From positions 1 through 54,212 of the forward strand of contig CAXYYA010000025.1 in assembly GCA_964293155.1 (NCBI GenBank): a stretch of DNA of 54,212 bases. Reading direction: 5' to 3'. The first letter of the stretch is position 1. The number at the start of each line of letters is the position of its first letter. The DNA comes from JAQVEB01 sp028698105 (GTDB lineage: Bacteria > Bacteroidota > Bacteroidia > Bacteroidales > Dysgonomonadaceae). The translations under genes were made by a program, and so were the position numbers. Shown here piece by piece: positions 7,760 through 16,300 of this stretch. The notes under the pieces were generated by a model. The model saw nothing but the letters and a program-made list of their open reading frames with translations. It searched no databases and was not told the DNA's origin.

Positions 7760-9082
7760 CTAATTCTCCGTCTGTTCAATTTCTAATTTTTCTTCGGTTT
7801 TCTTTGCTTTCCCAAACTCCTTATCCACTTTCATAAACGGAATCAATAAAAGGGTAGGGATAGTGGCAATCATGATAAAAATAAAGAAATGTTGGTAACC
7901 CAATTGTTCCTGAATCCATCCGGCAGCCATTCCCGGAAGCATCATCCCAAGCGCCATAAATCCTGTGCAAATGGAGTAGTGCGCTGTTTTGTGATCGCCT
8001 TGCGAAAAGTAGATCAGATAAAGCATATATGCCGTAAACCCAAATCCATAACCGAATTGCTCGATGGCTACCGCGACGTTTACCCACAAAAAGTTCTCGG
8101 GCATGTACATCGAAAGGAAAACGTATGCCGCATTGGGCAAGGTAATGGAAAGCGCCATGGGCCATAGCCAATATTTCAGTCCCTGACGCGAAGCGACTAC
8201 GCCGCCGATAATTCCACCGAGCGTTAGCGCGATCACGCCAACTGTTCCATAAACCAATCCCACTTGCTGTGTATTAAGCCCCAAGCCGCCAACATCGCGG
8301 GCATCGAGCAGGAAGGGTGATGCCATTTTTACCAGCATGGCCTCTGCCAGTCTGTAAAGCAGAATAAAAGCGATGGCCAGCCCAATACCTTCTTTGGTGA
8401 AAAATGATGCAAATGTTCGGCCGAATTCCCTGACGACATCACCGGGTGTATTTGCCGATTTTCCCGTATCGGTTGCCGGACGGGGAAGAATAAACCTGTG
8501 ATAGATGAAAAAAGCAAGAAACAATCCGGCAAGGATAAAGAATGTGATGCTCCAAGCGTACGGAACTTTTCCCGTGGATTTTTCGAGAGTACCTGCCAAA
8601 ATAACGAGCAATCCTTGTCCGGTGATCATCGCCAACCGGTAAAACGTACTTCGGATGCCCACGAAAAACGATTGTTGCGAATCGTCCAGCCCAAGCATAT
8701 AAAATCCGTCGGCGGCGATATCGTGTGTGGCGGAGCTGAATGCCATCAGCCAAAAGAAAGCGAGCGAAGCTTGAAGATAGAACGGTGTCGGCAATGTGAA
8801 TGCCACGCCCGCCATTCCGGCTCCGATAAGCAATTGCATCGTAACAATCCACCAACGTTTGGTTTTCAGAATATCCACAAACGGACTCCAAAACGGTTTG
8901 ATCACCCATGGCAAATAGAGCCAACTTGTGTATAGCGCGATGTCGGTATTCGATAATCCGAAACGCTTGTACATAATTACGGCAACGGTCATTACCACTA
9001 CGTAAGGAAGCCCTTCGGCGAAATAAAGGGTGGGGATCCAGGGCCAGGGAGATTTGTTTTGTTTCTTGCTTGATATGTTCAT
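7760..9082 (-). CDS. ampG: AmpG-like MFS muropeptide/amino-sugar importer
   Basis: A 440-residue, 12-segment major facilitator of the AmpG/SLC33 group, which imports anhydro-muropeptides from the periplasm. The signature N-terminus is PWPWIPTLYFAEGLPYVVV, with WVIKPFWSPFVD at the end of the second segment and a conserved FSSATHDIAADGFY around segment 4. Start 9082 (MNISSKKQNKS) is chosen because the upstream Met at 9127 lies inside the mini-hairpin array. Its place in a MurNAc-salvage block supports PG-fragment uptake. RAYT element 2 lies directly downstream, and the four-helix-bundle cassette directly upstream. Confidence 0.88.
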   Translation of the reverse strand: MNISSKKQNKSPWPWIPTLYFAEGLPYVVVMTVAVIMYKRFGLSNTDIALYTSWLYLPWVIKPFWSPFVDILKTKRWWIVTMQLLIGAGMAGVAFTLPTPFYLQASLAFFWLMAFSSATHDIAADGFYMLGLDDSQQSFFVGIRSTFYRLAMITGQGLLVILAGTLEKSTGKVPYAWSITFFILAGLFLAFFIYHRFILPRPATDTGKSANTPGDVVREFGRTFASFFTKEGIGLAIAFILLYRLAEAMLVKMASPFLLDARDVGGLGLNTQQVGLVYGTVGVIALTLGGIIGGVVASRQGLKYWLWPMALSITLPNAAYVFLSMYMPENFLWVNVAVAIEQFGYGFGFTAYMLYLIYFSQGDHKTAHYSICTGFMALGMMLPGMAAGWIQEQLGYQHFFIFIMIATIPTLLLIPFMKVDKEFGKAKKTEEKLEIEQTEN

Positions 9083-9102
9083 TATGATATGGTTTTGAAA
9101 AA

Positions 9103-9168
9103 GATAGGTGCTTCGTACGATAGGCAACCGCGTTGCGATAGACGCTTCGCGTGATAGACACTTTGTGC
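9103..9168. repeat. Left mini-hairpin array of the four-helix-bundle cassette
   Basis: Four consecutive 16-18 bp units (9103, 9119, 9137, 9153), each GATAG followed by a tiny hairpin: TGC-TTC-GTA, GCAAC-CGC-GTTGC, ACGC-TTC-GCGT and CAC-TTT-GTG. It is oriented opposite to the right array. Confidence 0.8.
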
Positions 9169-9179
9169 GATGCCGTTGA

Positions 9180-9545
9180 TTATTTGTCTTCCATTCTTTT
9201 CGAGTGAGCTTTTATAAATCTTGATAGTTTGAGATTTATATTTTCCAACTCTTCGTTTAGAGAATTAAATTCATTTTCAGTAATTAAATTTCTTCGATAA
9301 GCTTTTTTTAGCCATGTTTTGTTTTCTTGTAACGAGCCGCGTGCAATGATATAAAAATTTTTGGAATCTTTGCCTGTAAACCTACCAAATCCTTCACTGA
9401 TATTAGCATCAACGGAATCTGAAGCTCTTACCCATTGTTTTCCTACGGTATCTTTGGCAAAATAATCCCATTTCGTGACTAAATTCCAGATTTTATCCGA
9501 AAAATCCATGGATAAATTATAGATTTCCAAATCTTCTATTTTCAT
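9180..9545 (-). CDS. Four-helix-bundle protein of the 23S rRNA intervening-sequence (IVP/S23) family
   Basis: A 121-residue all-helical protein of the TIGR02436/PF05635 group, recognised by the opening MKIEDLEIYNLSMDFSDKI, the central SVDANISEGFGR and a Leu-rich C-terminal helix. Relatives are encoded inside 23S rRNA intervening sequences of Leptospira and Coxiella, and the Avd protein of diversity-generating retroelements shares the fold; many Bacteroidetes copies are chromosomal with no known job. Here the gene is not near rRNA and no reverse transcriptase is in the window. It is tightly bracketed by inverted arrays of mini-hairpins (9103-9168 and 9573-9622), the layout seen around the RAYT genes. 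A nucleic-acid-binding role tied to those hairpins is inference. Confidence 0.85.
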   Translation of the reverse strand: MKIEDLEIYNLSMDFSDKIWNLVTKWDYFAKDTVGKQWVRASDSVDANISEGFGRFTGKDSKNFYIIARGSLQENKTWLKKAYRRNLITENEFNSLNEELENINLKLSRFIKAHSKRMEDK

Positions 9546-9572
9546 AATTGTTTAAACTGTTCAAGACACCTA

Positions 9573-9622
9573 GCAACGAAGTTGCCTATCACACGAAGTG
9601 TCTATCGCGCGAAGCGCCTATC
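9573..9622. repeat. Right mini-hairpin array of the four-helix-bundle cassette
   Basis: Three consecutive units of 18, 16 and 16 bp, each a GAA-loop hairpin followed by CTATC: GCAAC-GAA-GTTGC, ACAC-GAA-GTGT and GCGC-GAA-GCGC. This is the inverted counterpart of the GATAG/TTC units on the left. Confidence 0.85.
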
Positions 9623-9633
9623 ATTAATATTAA

Positions 9634-11010
9634 TCAGTAATTTTTTGCGATTTCCGAAGTCGGGAAGTAATGACTTAAAATACTCTTATAATCATACCCC
9701 TTCTCCGCCATCATTGCCGCGCCAATTTGACAAAGTCCCACACCGTGTCCCCAGCCTGCGCCGGTAAGTGTGAACGTTTGCGGGATGCCTTCGTTGTTTT
9801 CGTTGTCGGCATCCACTACAAAAGCAGAGCTGTAAAGATGCGATTTCGATAATGTGCGACGGATTTCGAGTTCTTTGCCGATAATCATCACACGTTCTGT
9901 TCCGATGATTTTCAAGCGGATAATGCGTCCCGATGTACCGCGTTCCAACGGCTCCAGTGCGATGATTTTGCCAAAATCGATACCCGAACGCTCACGGATA
10001 AGCGCCGAGAGTTGTTCTTGAGAGTAAACTACTTTCCACCGATAAAAATCGGCAGTTTCCTGGTCGTAATCGTTCAAGATTTGTTTCAGCACTTTCGCAT
10101 CCTGCGTGTTGCAAAACGCCGCGGGAGATGTGCAAATCCATTCTTCGGCTTCCTCTGCAACGGTTAAATCGGGAAAGGATACGGTGTCTGCATTATCGGC
10201 TCGTGCCTGCAAATAACCGTGAGCGATGGGTTCCCACACGTTTTCGAACGTCTCCATTACGCCACCGCAACATTTTGAGAAACGGGCGTCACAAATAACT
10301 TCACCATAAGTAAGCACTTCGCCGTATGTTTTTTCGATGACTTTTTTCACTAATTCGGTAGATTGGCGGGTAATCCCTTGATAACGTTGACAATGGTCGT
10401 CGGCGCAGACATCAAAATTGGTGTGATCTTCACGGTCATACCAACGGACGATTTCGGTAGGCGTTATGAAAGAAGTCTGGTAATCTTTCTCGAGCGATTT
10501 ATTTTTCTGAATCTGTGCTAATAGCCAACTTCGCGATATGACGGCATGCGCTTTCAGCAACTTTTCGGAACTTGTGGCGCTCATTTCGGACGAAATTACG
10601 CTCATGAGGTAATCTTCCAACGAAACGATATTGATAGCTGAAATACTTCCATTTTCCACAATAAATTTCAATCCGCCTAAAAAGCGTTGATTTTCTTTTC
10701 GTTCCCAATGAAAATTTACACCAATAATCACGTCTTTCAGTTCGAAAGAATCTTCGTGAATTTGGTCTGCTTCAAAGGTAATTTCATCATATTCAACGTT
10801 ATTGAAAAGGATTTTTCCATTGAAAATTTTCACAGAATAATTTCCGGCGGGAAACTCTTTTCCTGCGAGTTTATAGGTCGAAAATAACTCAAAATCAATT
10901 TTTTGTTGATTAAGTAGGATGCCGACGTGGATGAGCGGATCACGCCTTTCCCCCAACCCCTTTCCAAAGGAAAGGGGAGATGCGGGCTGTGAATGATTTT
11001 CCTTTTGCAT
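9634..11010 (-). CDS. SpoIID/LytB-domain cell-wall protein
   Basis: A 458-residue SpoIID/LytB-family protein. Family members act on PG glycan strands or enhance amidases; in Bacteroidetes they occur in PG-salvage loci and do not imply sporulation. Diagnostic segments are SLEDYLMSVISSEMSATSS, the Cys-containing DARFSKCCGGVMETFENVW, and the C-terminal GAGWGHGVGLCQIGAAMM. Start 11010 (MQKENHSQ) avoids overlap with the glycosyltransferase; the frame is open upstream to 11094. The N-terminus includes PLSFGKGLGERRDPL, encoded by an inserted palindromic repeat, and no signal peptide is visible. The repeat may have displaced an original export signal, or the protein may be cytoplasmic. Confidence 0.87.
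   Translation of the reverse strand: MQKENHSQPASPLSFGKGLGERRDPLIHVGILLNQQKIDFELFSTYKLAGKEFPAGNYSVKIFNGKILFNNVEYDEITFEADQIHEDSFELKDVIIGVNFHWERKENQRFLGGLKFIVENGSISAINIVSLEDYLMSVISSEMSATSSEKLLKAHAVISRSWLLAQIQKNKSLEKDYQTSFITPTEIVRWYDREDHTNFDVCADDHCQRYQGITRQSTELVKKVIEKTYGEVLTYGEVICDARFSKCCGGVMETFENVWEPIAHGYLQARADNADTVSFPDLTVAEEAEEWICTSPAAFCNTQDAKVLKQILNDYDQETADFYRWKVVYSQEQLSALIRERSGIDFGKIIALEPLERGTSGRIIRLKIIGTERVMIIGKELEIRRTLSKSHLYSSAFVVDADNENNEGIPQTFTLTGAGWGHGVGLCQIGAAMMAEKGYDYKSILSHYFPTSEIAKNY
10945..10980. repeat. C-rich palindromic repeat in the SpoIID-like N-terminus
   Basis: Stem CCCCTTTCC/GGAAAGGGG with loop AA, preceded by a C5 tract. It is translated in frame as SPLSFGKGLGER near residues 10-21 of the SpoIID-like protein. 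Confidence 0.7.
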
Positions 11011-11045
11011 AATTATTTCTTTTTCAGTTAAATCGAAGAGTATTC

Positions 11046-11072
11046 TCCCCTTAGGGGGAGTTAGTGGGGGCG
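11046..11072. repeat. C-rich palindromic repeat supplying the GT2 stop codon
   Basis: Stem CTCCCC/GGGGAG around TTAG, followed by TTAGTGGGGG. The TAA stop of the glycosyltransferase (11061-11063) lies inside the repeat, so the repeat defines its C-terminal residues KRPH. Confidence 0.65.
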
Positions 11073-12512
11073 TTTTCGTGCCTGCAATTCCCACGTTCTA
11101 ATTCTGTCTTTGTAGGTGTTGTGTCCGTTCATTTTTACAATATCGAGCGATGCGTCCGAATTGTCTTCCCAACGGCGACAGAGATACAATACATCGTAAA
11201 TGCGTCCGATTTGATAACGGCGCGAAATATTCAATCCTAAGGCGTAATCTTCGCCATAGCTTGTGTTGGGCACTTTTATTTCACGCAATATGGGTGTGTA
11301 GAATGCACGTGGCGCGCCCAATCCGTTGATGCGAAGCGCGTTATTTCGCCCGTTGTCGGGTGTCCATTCGCGGTGGTCAATGATGCCGGGCGGAATTTCT
11401 TCCATCGCAAAATTAGTCATTTGATACGTGCCCACAACCATCGCGCAATTTTGTTCGTAGAACGCGTTCACGATTTTCTGCAGCGTGTTTTCGTCGCTGT
11501 ACACATCGTCGCTATCGAGCTGAACGGCAAATTTACCGCATTTTTCGGAATGTACGCCCATATTCCAACAACCGCCGATACCTAAATCGTCGCGTTCGGG
11601 AATGATATGGATAAGACGTTCGTCTTTAAATTCGTCAATTGCTTCTGTTGTGCCGTCGGTGGAGTGATTATTCACCACAATCAGGTTAAATTTGAAATCG
11701 GTTTTTTGTTTCAACACCGATTCAATGGCATCTTTGATGGTTTTGATGCGGTTCCGCACGGGAATAATCACGGATGCTTCGTACTCAAACGAACCTTTGC
11801 TGAACTCGATTTTCTCGAATTTTGGTTTCAGGTATGCGCCCACGTCTTTTAAATGTCGCGTGCAAGCCTGTTCCATTTCGATTTGCACAGCACGGTTTTT
11901 CGGATCCACATAATCGAATATTTTTTGTCCCGATGCGCGGGTATCTTCTTCAATTTCAGTATAAAGATATTCGTTGATGTGCACGAGCGGATGGCGTTGC
12001 GAAACTTTCAGGCGCAAATCGTACAATCCCGCAAATTGGTACGATTCTTTTTTCATTCGCTTTGCCGCTTCTTTTAACGCTTTGGCGTTATAGACAAGCA
12101 ATGAACCGAAATTGAAATCGTCGCGCAGACTTCCTTCCTGATAATCAATTACGGGATGATTATTCTTTTCGCCGTTGGCAATGGCGTAATAATCGGCGTA
12201 AACCATTCCTGCACTTGCATCTTCCGCAATGCGAAGCATACGTTCCAGCGCGAAGTAGCCGAGCTTCAACACGGTGGATTTTTGGTAAATTAGCGTGTAA
12301 TCGGCCGATGATTTTCTGGCGATTTTTTTGATGGTTTCCGTGCTTTGTAGCGAATCAATCGGGATGTTTTTACATCCGGCGATGGTTTCCGTTACGTTTT
12401 CAGGCGTCAGTAAATAAATCTTTTTTACCAACTCCGATTGTTTTAACTCTTCCACGGTTTTTGCCGCTTGTTCGGGTTGCGTGAAGAGAATGAAGGCGTC
12501 TATTTTTTTCAT
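11061..12512 (-). CDS. Family 2 glycosyltransferase (two-part GT-A protein)
   Basis: A 483-residue protein. The second half is a clear GT2 domain beginning near residue 246: ASVIIPVRNRIKTIKDAI, VVNNHSTDGT, the metal-binding QLDSDDVYSDE (DxD), and NTSYGEDYALGLNISRR as the acceptor-side acidic motif. The first about 200 residues (IDAFILFTQPEQAAKTVEEL, then SADYTLIYQKS and AGMVYADYY) look like a second, degenerate GT-A-like region. There is no membrane anchor. Donor and acceptor are unknown. The C-terminus ends inside a palindromic repeat, so the last few residues are probably not ancestral. It is co-directional with the PG block but not an obvious salvage enzyme. Confidence 0.88.
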   Translation of the reverse strand: MKKIDAFILFTQPEQAAKTVEELKQSELVKKIYLLTPENVTETIAGCKNIPIDSLQSTETIKKIARKSSADYTLIYQKSTVLKLGYFALERMLRIAEDASAGMVYADYYAIANGEKNNHPVIDYQEGSLRDDFNFGSLLVYNAKALKEAAKRMKKESYQFAGLYDLRLKVSQRHPLVHINEYLYTEIEEDTRASGQKIFDYVDPKNRAVQIEMEQACTRHLKDVGAYLKPKFEKIEFSKGSFEYEASVIIPVRNRIKTIKDAIESVLKQKTDFKFNLIVVNNHSTDGTTEAIDEFKDERLIHIIPERDDLGIGGCWNMGVHSEKCGKFAVQLDSDDVYSDENTLQKIVNAFYEQNCAMVVGTYQMTNFAMEEIPPGIIDHREWTPDNGRNNALRINGLGAPRAFYTPILREIKVPNTSYGEDYALGLNISRRYQIGRIYDVLYLCRRWEDNSDASLDIVKMNGHNTYKDRIRTWELQARKRPH

Positions 12513-12527
12513 TATTGTTTATTATTA

Positions 12528-12556
12528 TCCCTAAATCCTCCTGATGGGGATTTTGG
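12528..12556. repeat. C-rich palindromic repeat just upstream of GT2
   Basis: Imperfect inverted pair CCCTAAATCC/GGGGATTTTGG, 16 bp before the GT2 start codon, so within its 5' leader. It is a degenerate member of the family at 3709, 4954 and 11046. Confidence 0.5.
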
Positions 12557-12576
12557 TAGTTTGTGAATATTTTATT

Positions 12577-13263
12577 AAAACCTTATTTTATTTCATTAAC
12601 CTTAGTAGCCTTTGATACGTACTACAAAACCAACCTTATTACCTTATTTTATCGGTTGAATCGTTTTCTGATAAAACTGAATAAATTCATCGTACTCCTC
12701 GGCGAAAGTTTTCTTTTTATGATGCTCTTTCTGATACAAAATATATTTGCAAACTTTATCCACATCTCCTTTCGATACAGAAAAAGCCGAACACGAATCT
12801 TGCCACTGAAAATTACTCAAACACAACTTATTCTCATTTATGAAACGTTCAGAGCTCATTGCGACAATCGTCGCCAGTGTTTCTGCATCCGTTTTTGAAG
12901 AAGCAGAAACTAAAAAATGAACATGTTCGGGATTGGCATAAATGGCATATAATTGGCAGTCGTTGTTGTTTACAATACCGGTAATGTACTTTTCAATTCG
13001 CACACGATTTTTTTCTTCGATTAAGGGTAATCGATTGTAAGCCGTAAACACGAAATGAATGTATAAATTATTGTATGCTACTTTCATTTTCTATTTCTTT
13101 TGAAATTAGGTAATAAGGTTAGGGTAATTGGGCTTATTTTAGCTACTAAGGTTGTTTGTTGAAAATAAGGTTTTTATTTATTCATTCTTTAGAACCTTAT
13201 TTTGGATACATAGTATCTTAGTAGTAATAATTTGTATTCTAAAATAAACCTTATTACCTTATT
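12577..13263. mobile_element. RAYT element 3 with nested inverted flanks plus an extra copy
   Basis: The left flank (12577-12643) contains, in order, AAAACCTTATTTT, CCTTAGTAGC and AACCTTATTACC. The right flank (13109-13172) contains the exact inverses GGTAATAAGGTT, GCTACTAAGG and AAAATAAGGTTTT. A third copy (13193-13263) follows in the left-flank orientation and ends AACCTTATTACCTTATT. The left repeat overlaps the transposase stop codon. Confidence 0.75.
12644..13087 (-). CDS. REP-associated Y1 (IS200-like) transposase, copy 3
   Basis: A 147-residue Y1 transposase with HUH motif HVH at residues 55-57 and nucleophile Tyr115 in KYILYQKEHH. The motif spacing matches copies 1 and 2 but the sequence between is quite different (for example SASSKTDAETLATIVAMSSERF in place of the usual basic helix), so it is a third subfamily. 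The flanks are AT-rich CCTTATT repeats rather than GC hairpins. It is inserted between GT2 and the large amidase-like gene. The frame is intact. Confidence 0.88.
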   Translation of the reverse strand: MKVAYNNLYIHFVFTAYNRLPLIEEKNRVRIEKYITGIVNNNDCQLYAIYANPEHVHFLVSASSKTDAETLATIVAMSSERFINENKLCLSNFQWQDSCSAFSVSKGDVDKVCKYILYQKEHHKKKTFAEEYDEFIQFYQKTIQPIK

Positions 13264-13298
13264 ATTTTATCGCCATTTGTTGAATATTTATGTTGTAT

Positions 13299-13378
13299 CG
13301 CCTTTCAGGCGAAAATTTTGTGTTTGTTTTCTCCGTAAGTCAGGGACTTACGGTTATGGAAATTTGGCTTTTCAAGCT
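13299..13378. repeat. Solo REP-type element of the RAYT-2 family
   Basis: A gene-less copy of the flank repeat of RAYT element 2: hairpin CGCCTTTCAGGCG (13299-13311), then CCGTAAGT/ACTTACGG (13333-13353), then GGCTTTTCAAGCT (13366-13378). It lies 5.5 kb from its presumed transposase and within 10 bp of the amidase-like stop codon, where it may act as a 3' hairpin. Confidence 0.75.
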
Positions 13379-13384
13379 AAAATA

Positions 13385-16300
13385 CTATTCCATCGCTTCC
13401 AATACCTGTCTTACCAATTCATTTCTCATTTTCTGCTTTTTTACCGATTCTATCGGAAAACCCAAAATGCAGGTGTTGTACTTTTCTCCTTTGTAAAACG
13501 TCCCTGCACTTAAATTATTCTCCGAATAGCGGAAAACGGTAAACGCATTTTCGCCGACAGGTTCAATAGCATCGGGATGTTCCACCACGTAGCTTTCGCT
13601 GTTCAACTCGTTGAAATATTCGTAATTACCTGTTATGGAAGCGAATGGCGATGGAACAGCTTTGATCTTTCCTGCAACGGCGCCGTTGTTGTTTCGCCAC
13701 TTGAATTTGAGCGTGTTTTGTGCCCAATCTTTATCTGCTTTTGTGGCATTGGGGTTATCCCATAAATCGGTTCCCACGAATGCACCACTTACGATAATGT
13801 TTCCGTCCTTGTTGCAAAAATCGGCAATGGCTTGCTGTTGCGCAGGCGAAAATGTTTTGTATTTCGCAGGCATCGCTCCGCGAGCAACGCTCCATTCACG
13901 TTGTTTGCCCAGAATCCAATCCACTGTTTTGTAATCCGAAAGATTTACCGAACCGTTTTCAACCGCGCTTACCGCACACGAAACAAACGAATATCCCGCT
14001 TCGGCAAACGATTGTCCGTGAAGATACGGATAATCAAAGGTGTTGCCCGCAATTTCGGTAGTTTCATAATTGGCGTTGCTGTCGCCAAAACCCGAAGCGT
14101 CATCGTCCATCCAAGGAATTACGCGCCGAAACTCGTTTTGTTGTCCGATAAAATGATGCTCGGAAATATACGGCACACCGTTGTCCACGCTTCCGGCGAA
14201 TCCCGCAAGGCTGTCGCTGCTTGCCGTGAAACTGAATGGAGCCGAAACCCGCGTGAAACCATTTACAATCAACACTTCGCCTTGTTCGTCCGATTTGCGG
14301 CATACCGATAAAATTTCGGACGGGAAACTTTTTCCGCCGTCATTCACAGCTTCTATTTTGAAACTGTAAATCTTGTCTTTTTCGATATTCATCATGTGCG
14401 AATTTGTATTCACAAGTACGCCATTATCGAATCCGCCACCATTGATGCGTGTGTAAACGATATATTTTGTGGGTTTTGCCGATGGTTCAGCTCTATCGGG
14501 CGTTTCATTCCAATTCAACCGAACTTGCGTATCACCCACAAATTTAGCGCTAAAATCTTTTACAGGCAAGGGTTGCACCATATACGGGCGATTGTATTGC
14601 GAAGCAATGAATTTGAGCATCCCTTTGTAAATGGCTCGACTAACCGTGAAACGAAACGTAGGGTCGAGGCCATAACGCATATCAGCAAAGTTCTGGTGCG
14701 AAAGCAATTCGAGCAACATTGTCGGCACATTGGGAACCCGCGCTTCGGCATAAGAACGGTTCCAGAGATGGCGACGGGTCCAATCGGGTTCAAAATCGCG
14801 GCGAATATCGTCCGTAATTTCGTTCATTATCAGTTCCGTCAAATCGCGCGAAGCCCATCGTGAACGTCCGTTTTCAAATTTTTCGTTGTTGTGGTGCGTC
14901 ATGTAAATTCCGAGCGTTCCCACGATGGTATCGCCCCAAAACGTACCTGCATCCGTGTGAAACGCAAACGCTAAATCCACGGGAATATGTAAGCCTTCGG
15001 CTTTGGGGAGCGCCGATGAACCGCCGGCCAGCCAATTTACCCAATAACCGCGACTGGCGTAATCGTCGGTGTAATCGTTTCTACCTTCGGTGCGGTTGTA
15101 CACCGAGTCGGGCACACCCGCCCACTGCTCCCAATAGCGTGCTCCCTCGGCATACCGGGGGTAACCGCTCACTTCGGGCTTGTATTCGATTTTTGACGTG
15201 ATTTTTTGTTTATCAACAGCCGTTTCCGAACTTTTCGTGTTTTCTTTCTCAAATCCTTCCGTGTTGGGCATTCGGGCAATGTTTCCCATTCCGCCGCCGA
15301 TTTTCACGGCATCGGCAGTAACGATTTTTCCTGCGCGTTTACTTTTATTTGAGAGTGTGATTCTGTGATTTTCTCCTTTTTCGAAATCGAAATAACCGAG
15401 AAAAATCCACGTGCCGCCGCCCATTTGTTGATTTACGCGAAAATCGGTTTCTCCGCCGGCATGATATACGCTGTACAGCGCGTCATCGGTGCTATTTCTC
15501 ACGGTTTGGTACGAAACATACACGCCGTAACGTCCCGATTCGGGAATATCAGGCGTCCAGGTGGCGATGCTTTCCTCGCCGCGCGAAACGGTTTTAGTCT
15601 GTCGTGCAGTGCCCATCCGGAAGGGATTTTCGCCGTCGAAATACATTTTTTTCGGATTGGCAAATCCGGCGGAATCGGTGCGTTGCCAGCGCTCATTACC
15701 GTTGGTTTCGGCATAGCCTGAATTGCCATCGTTGTCCACAATAATTTCGTGTTTGTTATAATCGCGTTCGCGAGGCAACAACACGTTCGCGCCCGCGTTT
15801 TCGAGCATCGGCACAAGAAACGGCAACACATAACTCTGGGTGTACAAATCTTCTACGGTCTCGAAGATGCGTGCACGCTGCCATTCCCATCGGCCCAGTT
15901 TTTGCTCATAATAATACCCGTGGCTTTGCCAAAGAGCAATGTGATTGTTTGTGAGTCCTTTATCGAATGAATTTACAGGTGTCGAAATGTCGGACACGAG
16001 CGGTATTTTCACTTTCTGCGAGATCATCCGGTTTTTATCTTTGTACTTATCGCGATAAAAATTGGGAATGAGATTACTTATCTCCTGGCCGTCGGACAAC
16101 ACGCCGATGCGGTATTTTTTCTGTGCCGCAGGCAGATAAAAACGCACACTGTCGTAGATTTGACGGATGGTGCTTTCGCGCATGGGCAGGTATGACAACG
16201 AGAGGTTGGTGTGAAATTCGATGGACTTTTTCCGGTCGTTTACAGCGATGCTGTCCACGGAAACTTGTCCCGCACGAAACTCTTGTCGGTAAATTGATGT

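Noticed and set aside
9103..9622. Possible CRISPR-like or diversity-generating retroelement (Avd-like protein)
   Set aside because: Units are only 16-18 bp hairpins, and no reverse transcriptase, template repeat or variable target is present.
9634..11010. SpoIID-like gene as evidence of sporulation
   Set aside because: The domain is common in non-sporulating Bacteroidetes cell-wall loci, and no other sporulation gene is present.
5292..13087. IS200/IS605 insertion sequences with TnpB
   Set aside because: The three Y1 genes have no TnpB and are flanked by REP-type palindromes; they fit the domesticated RAYT class better.
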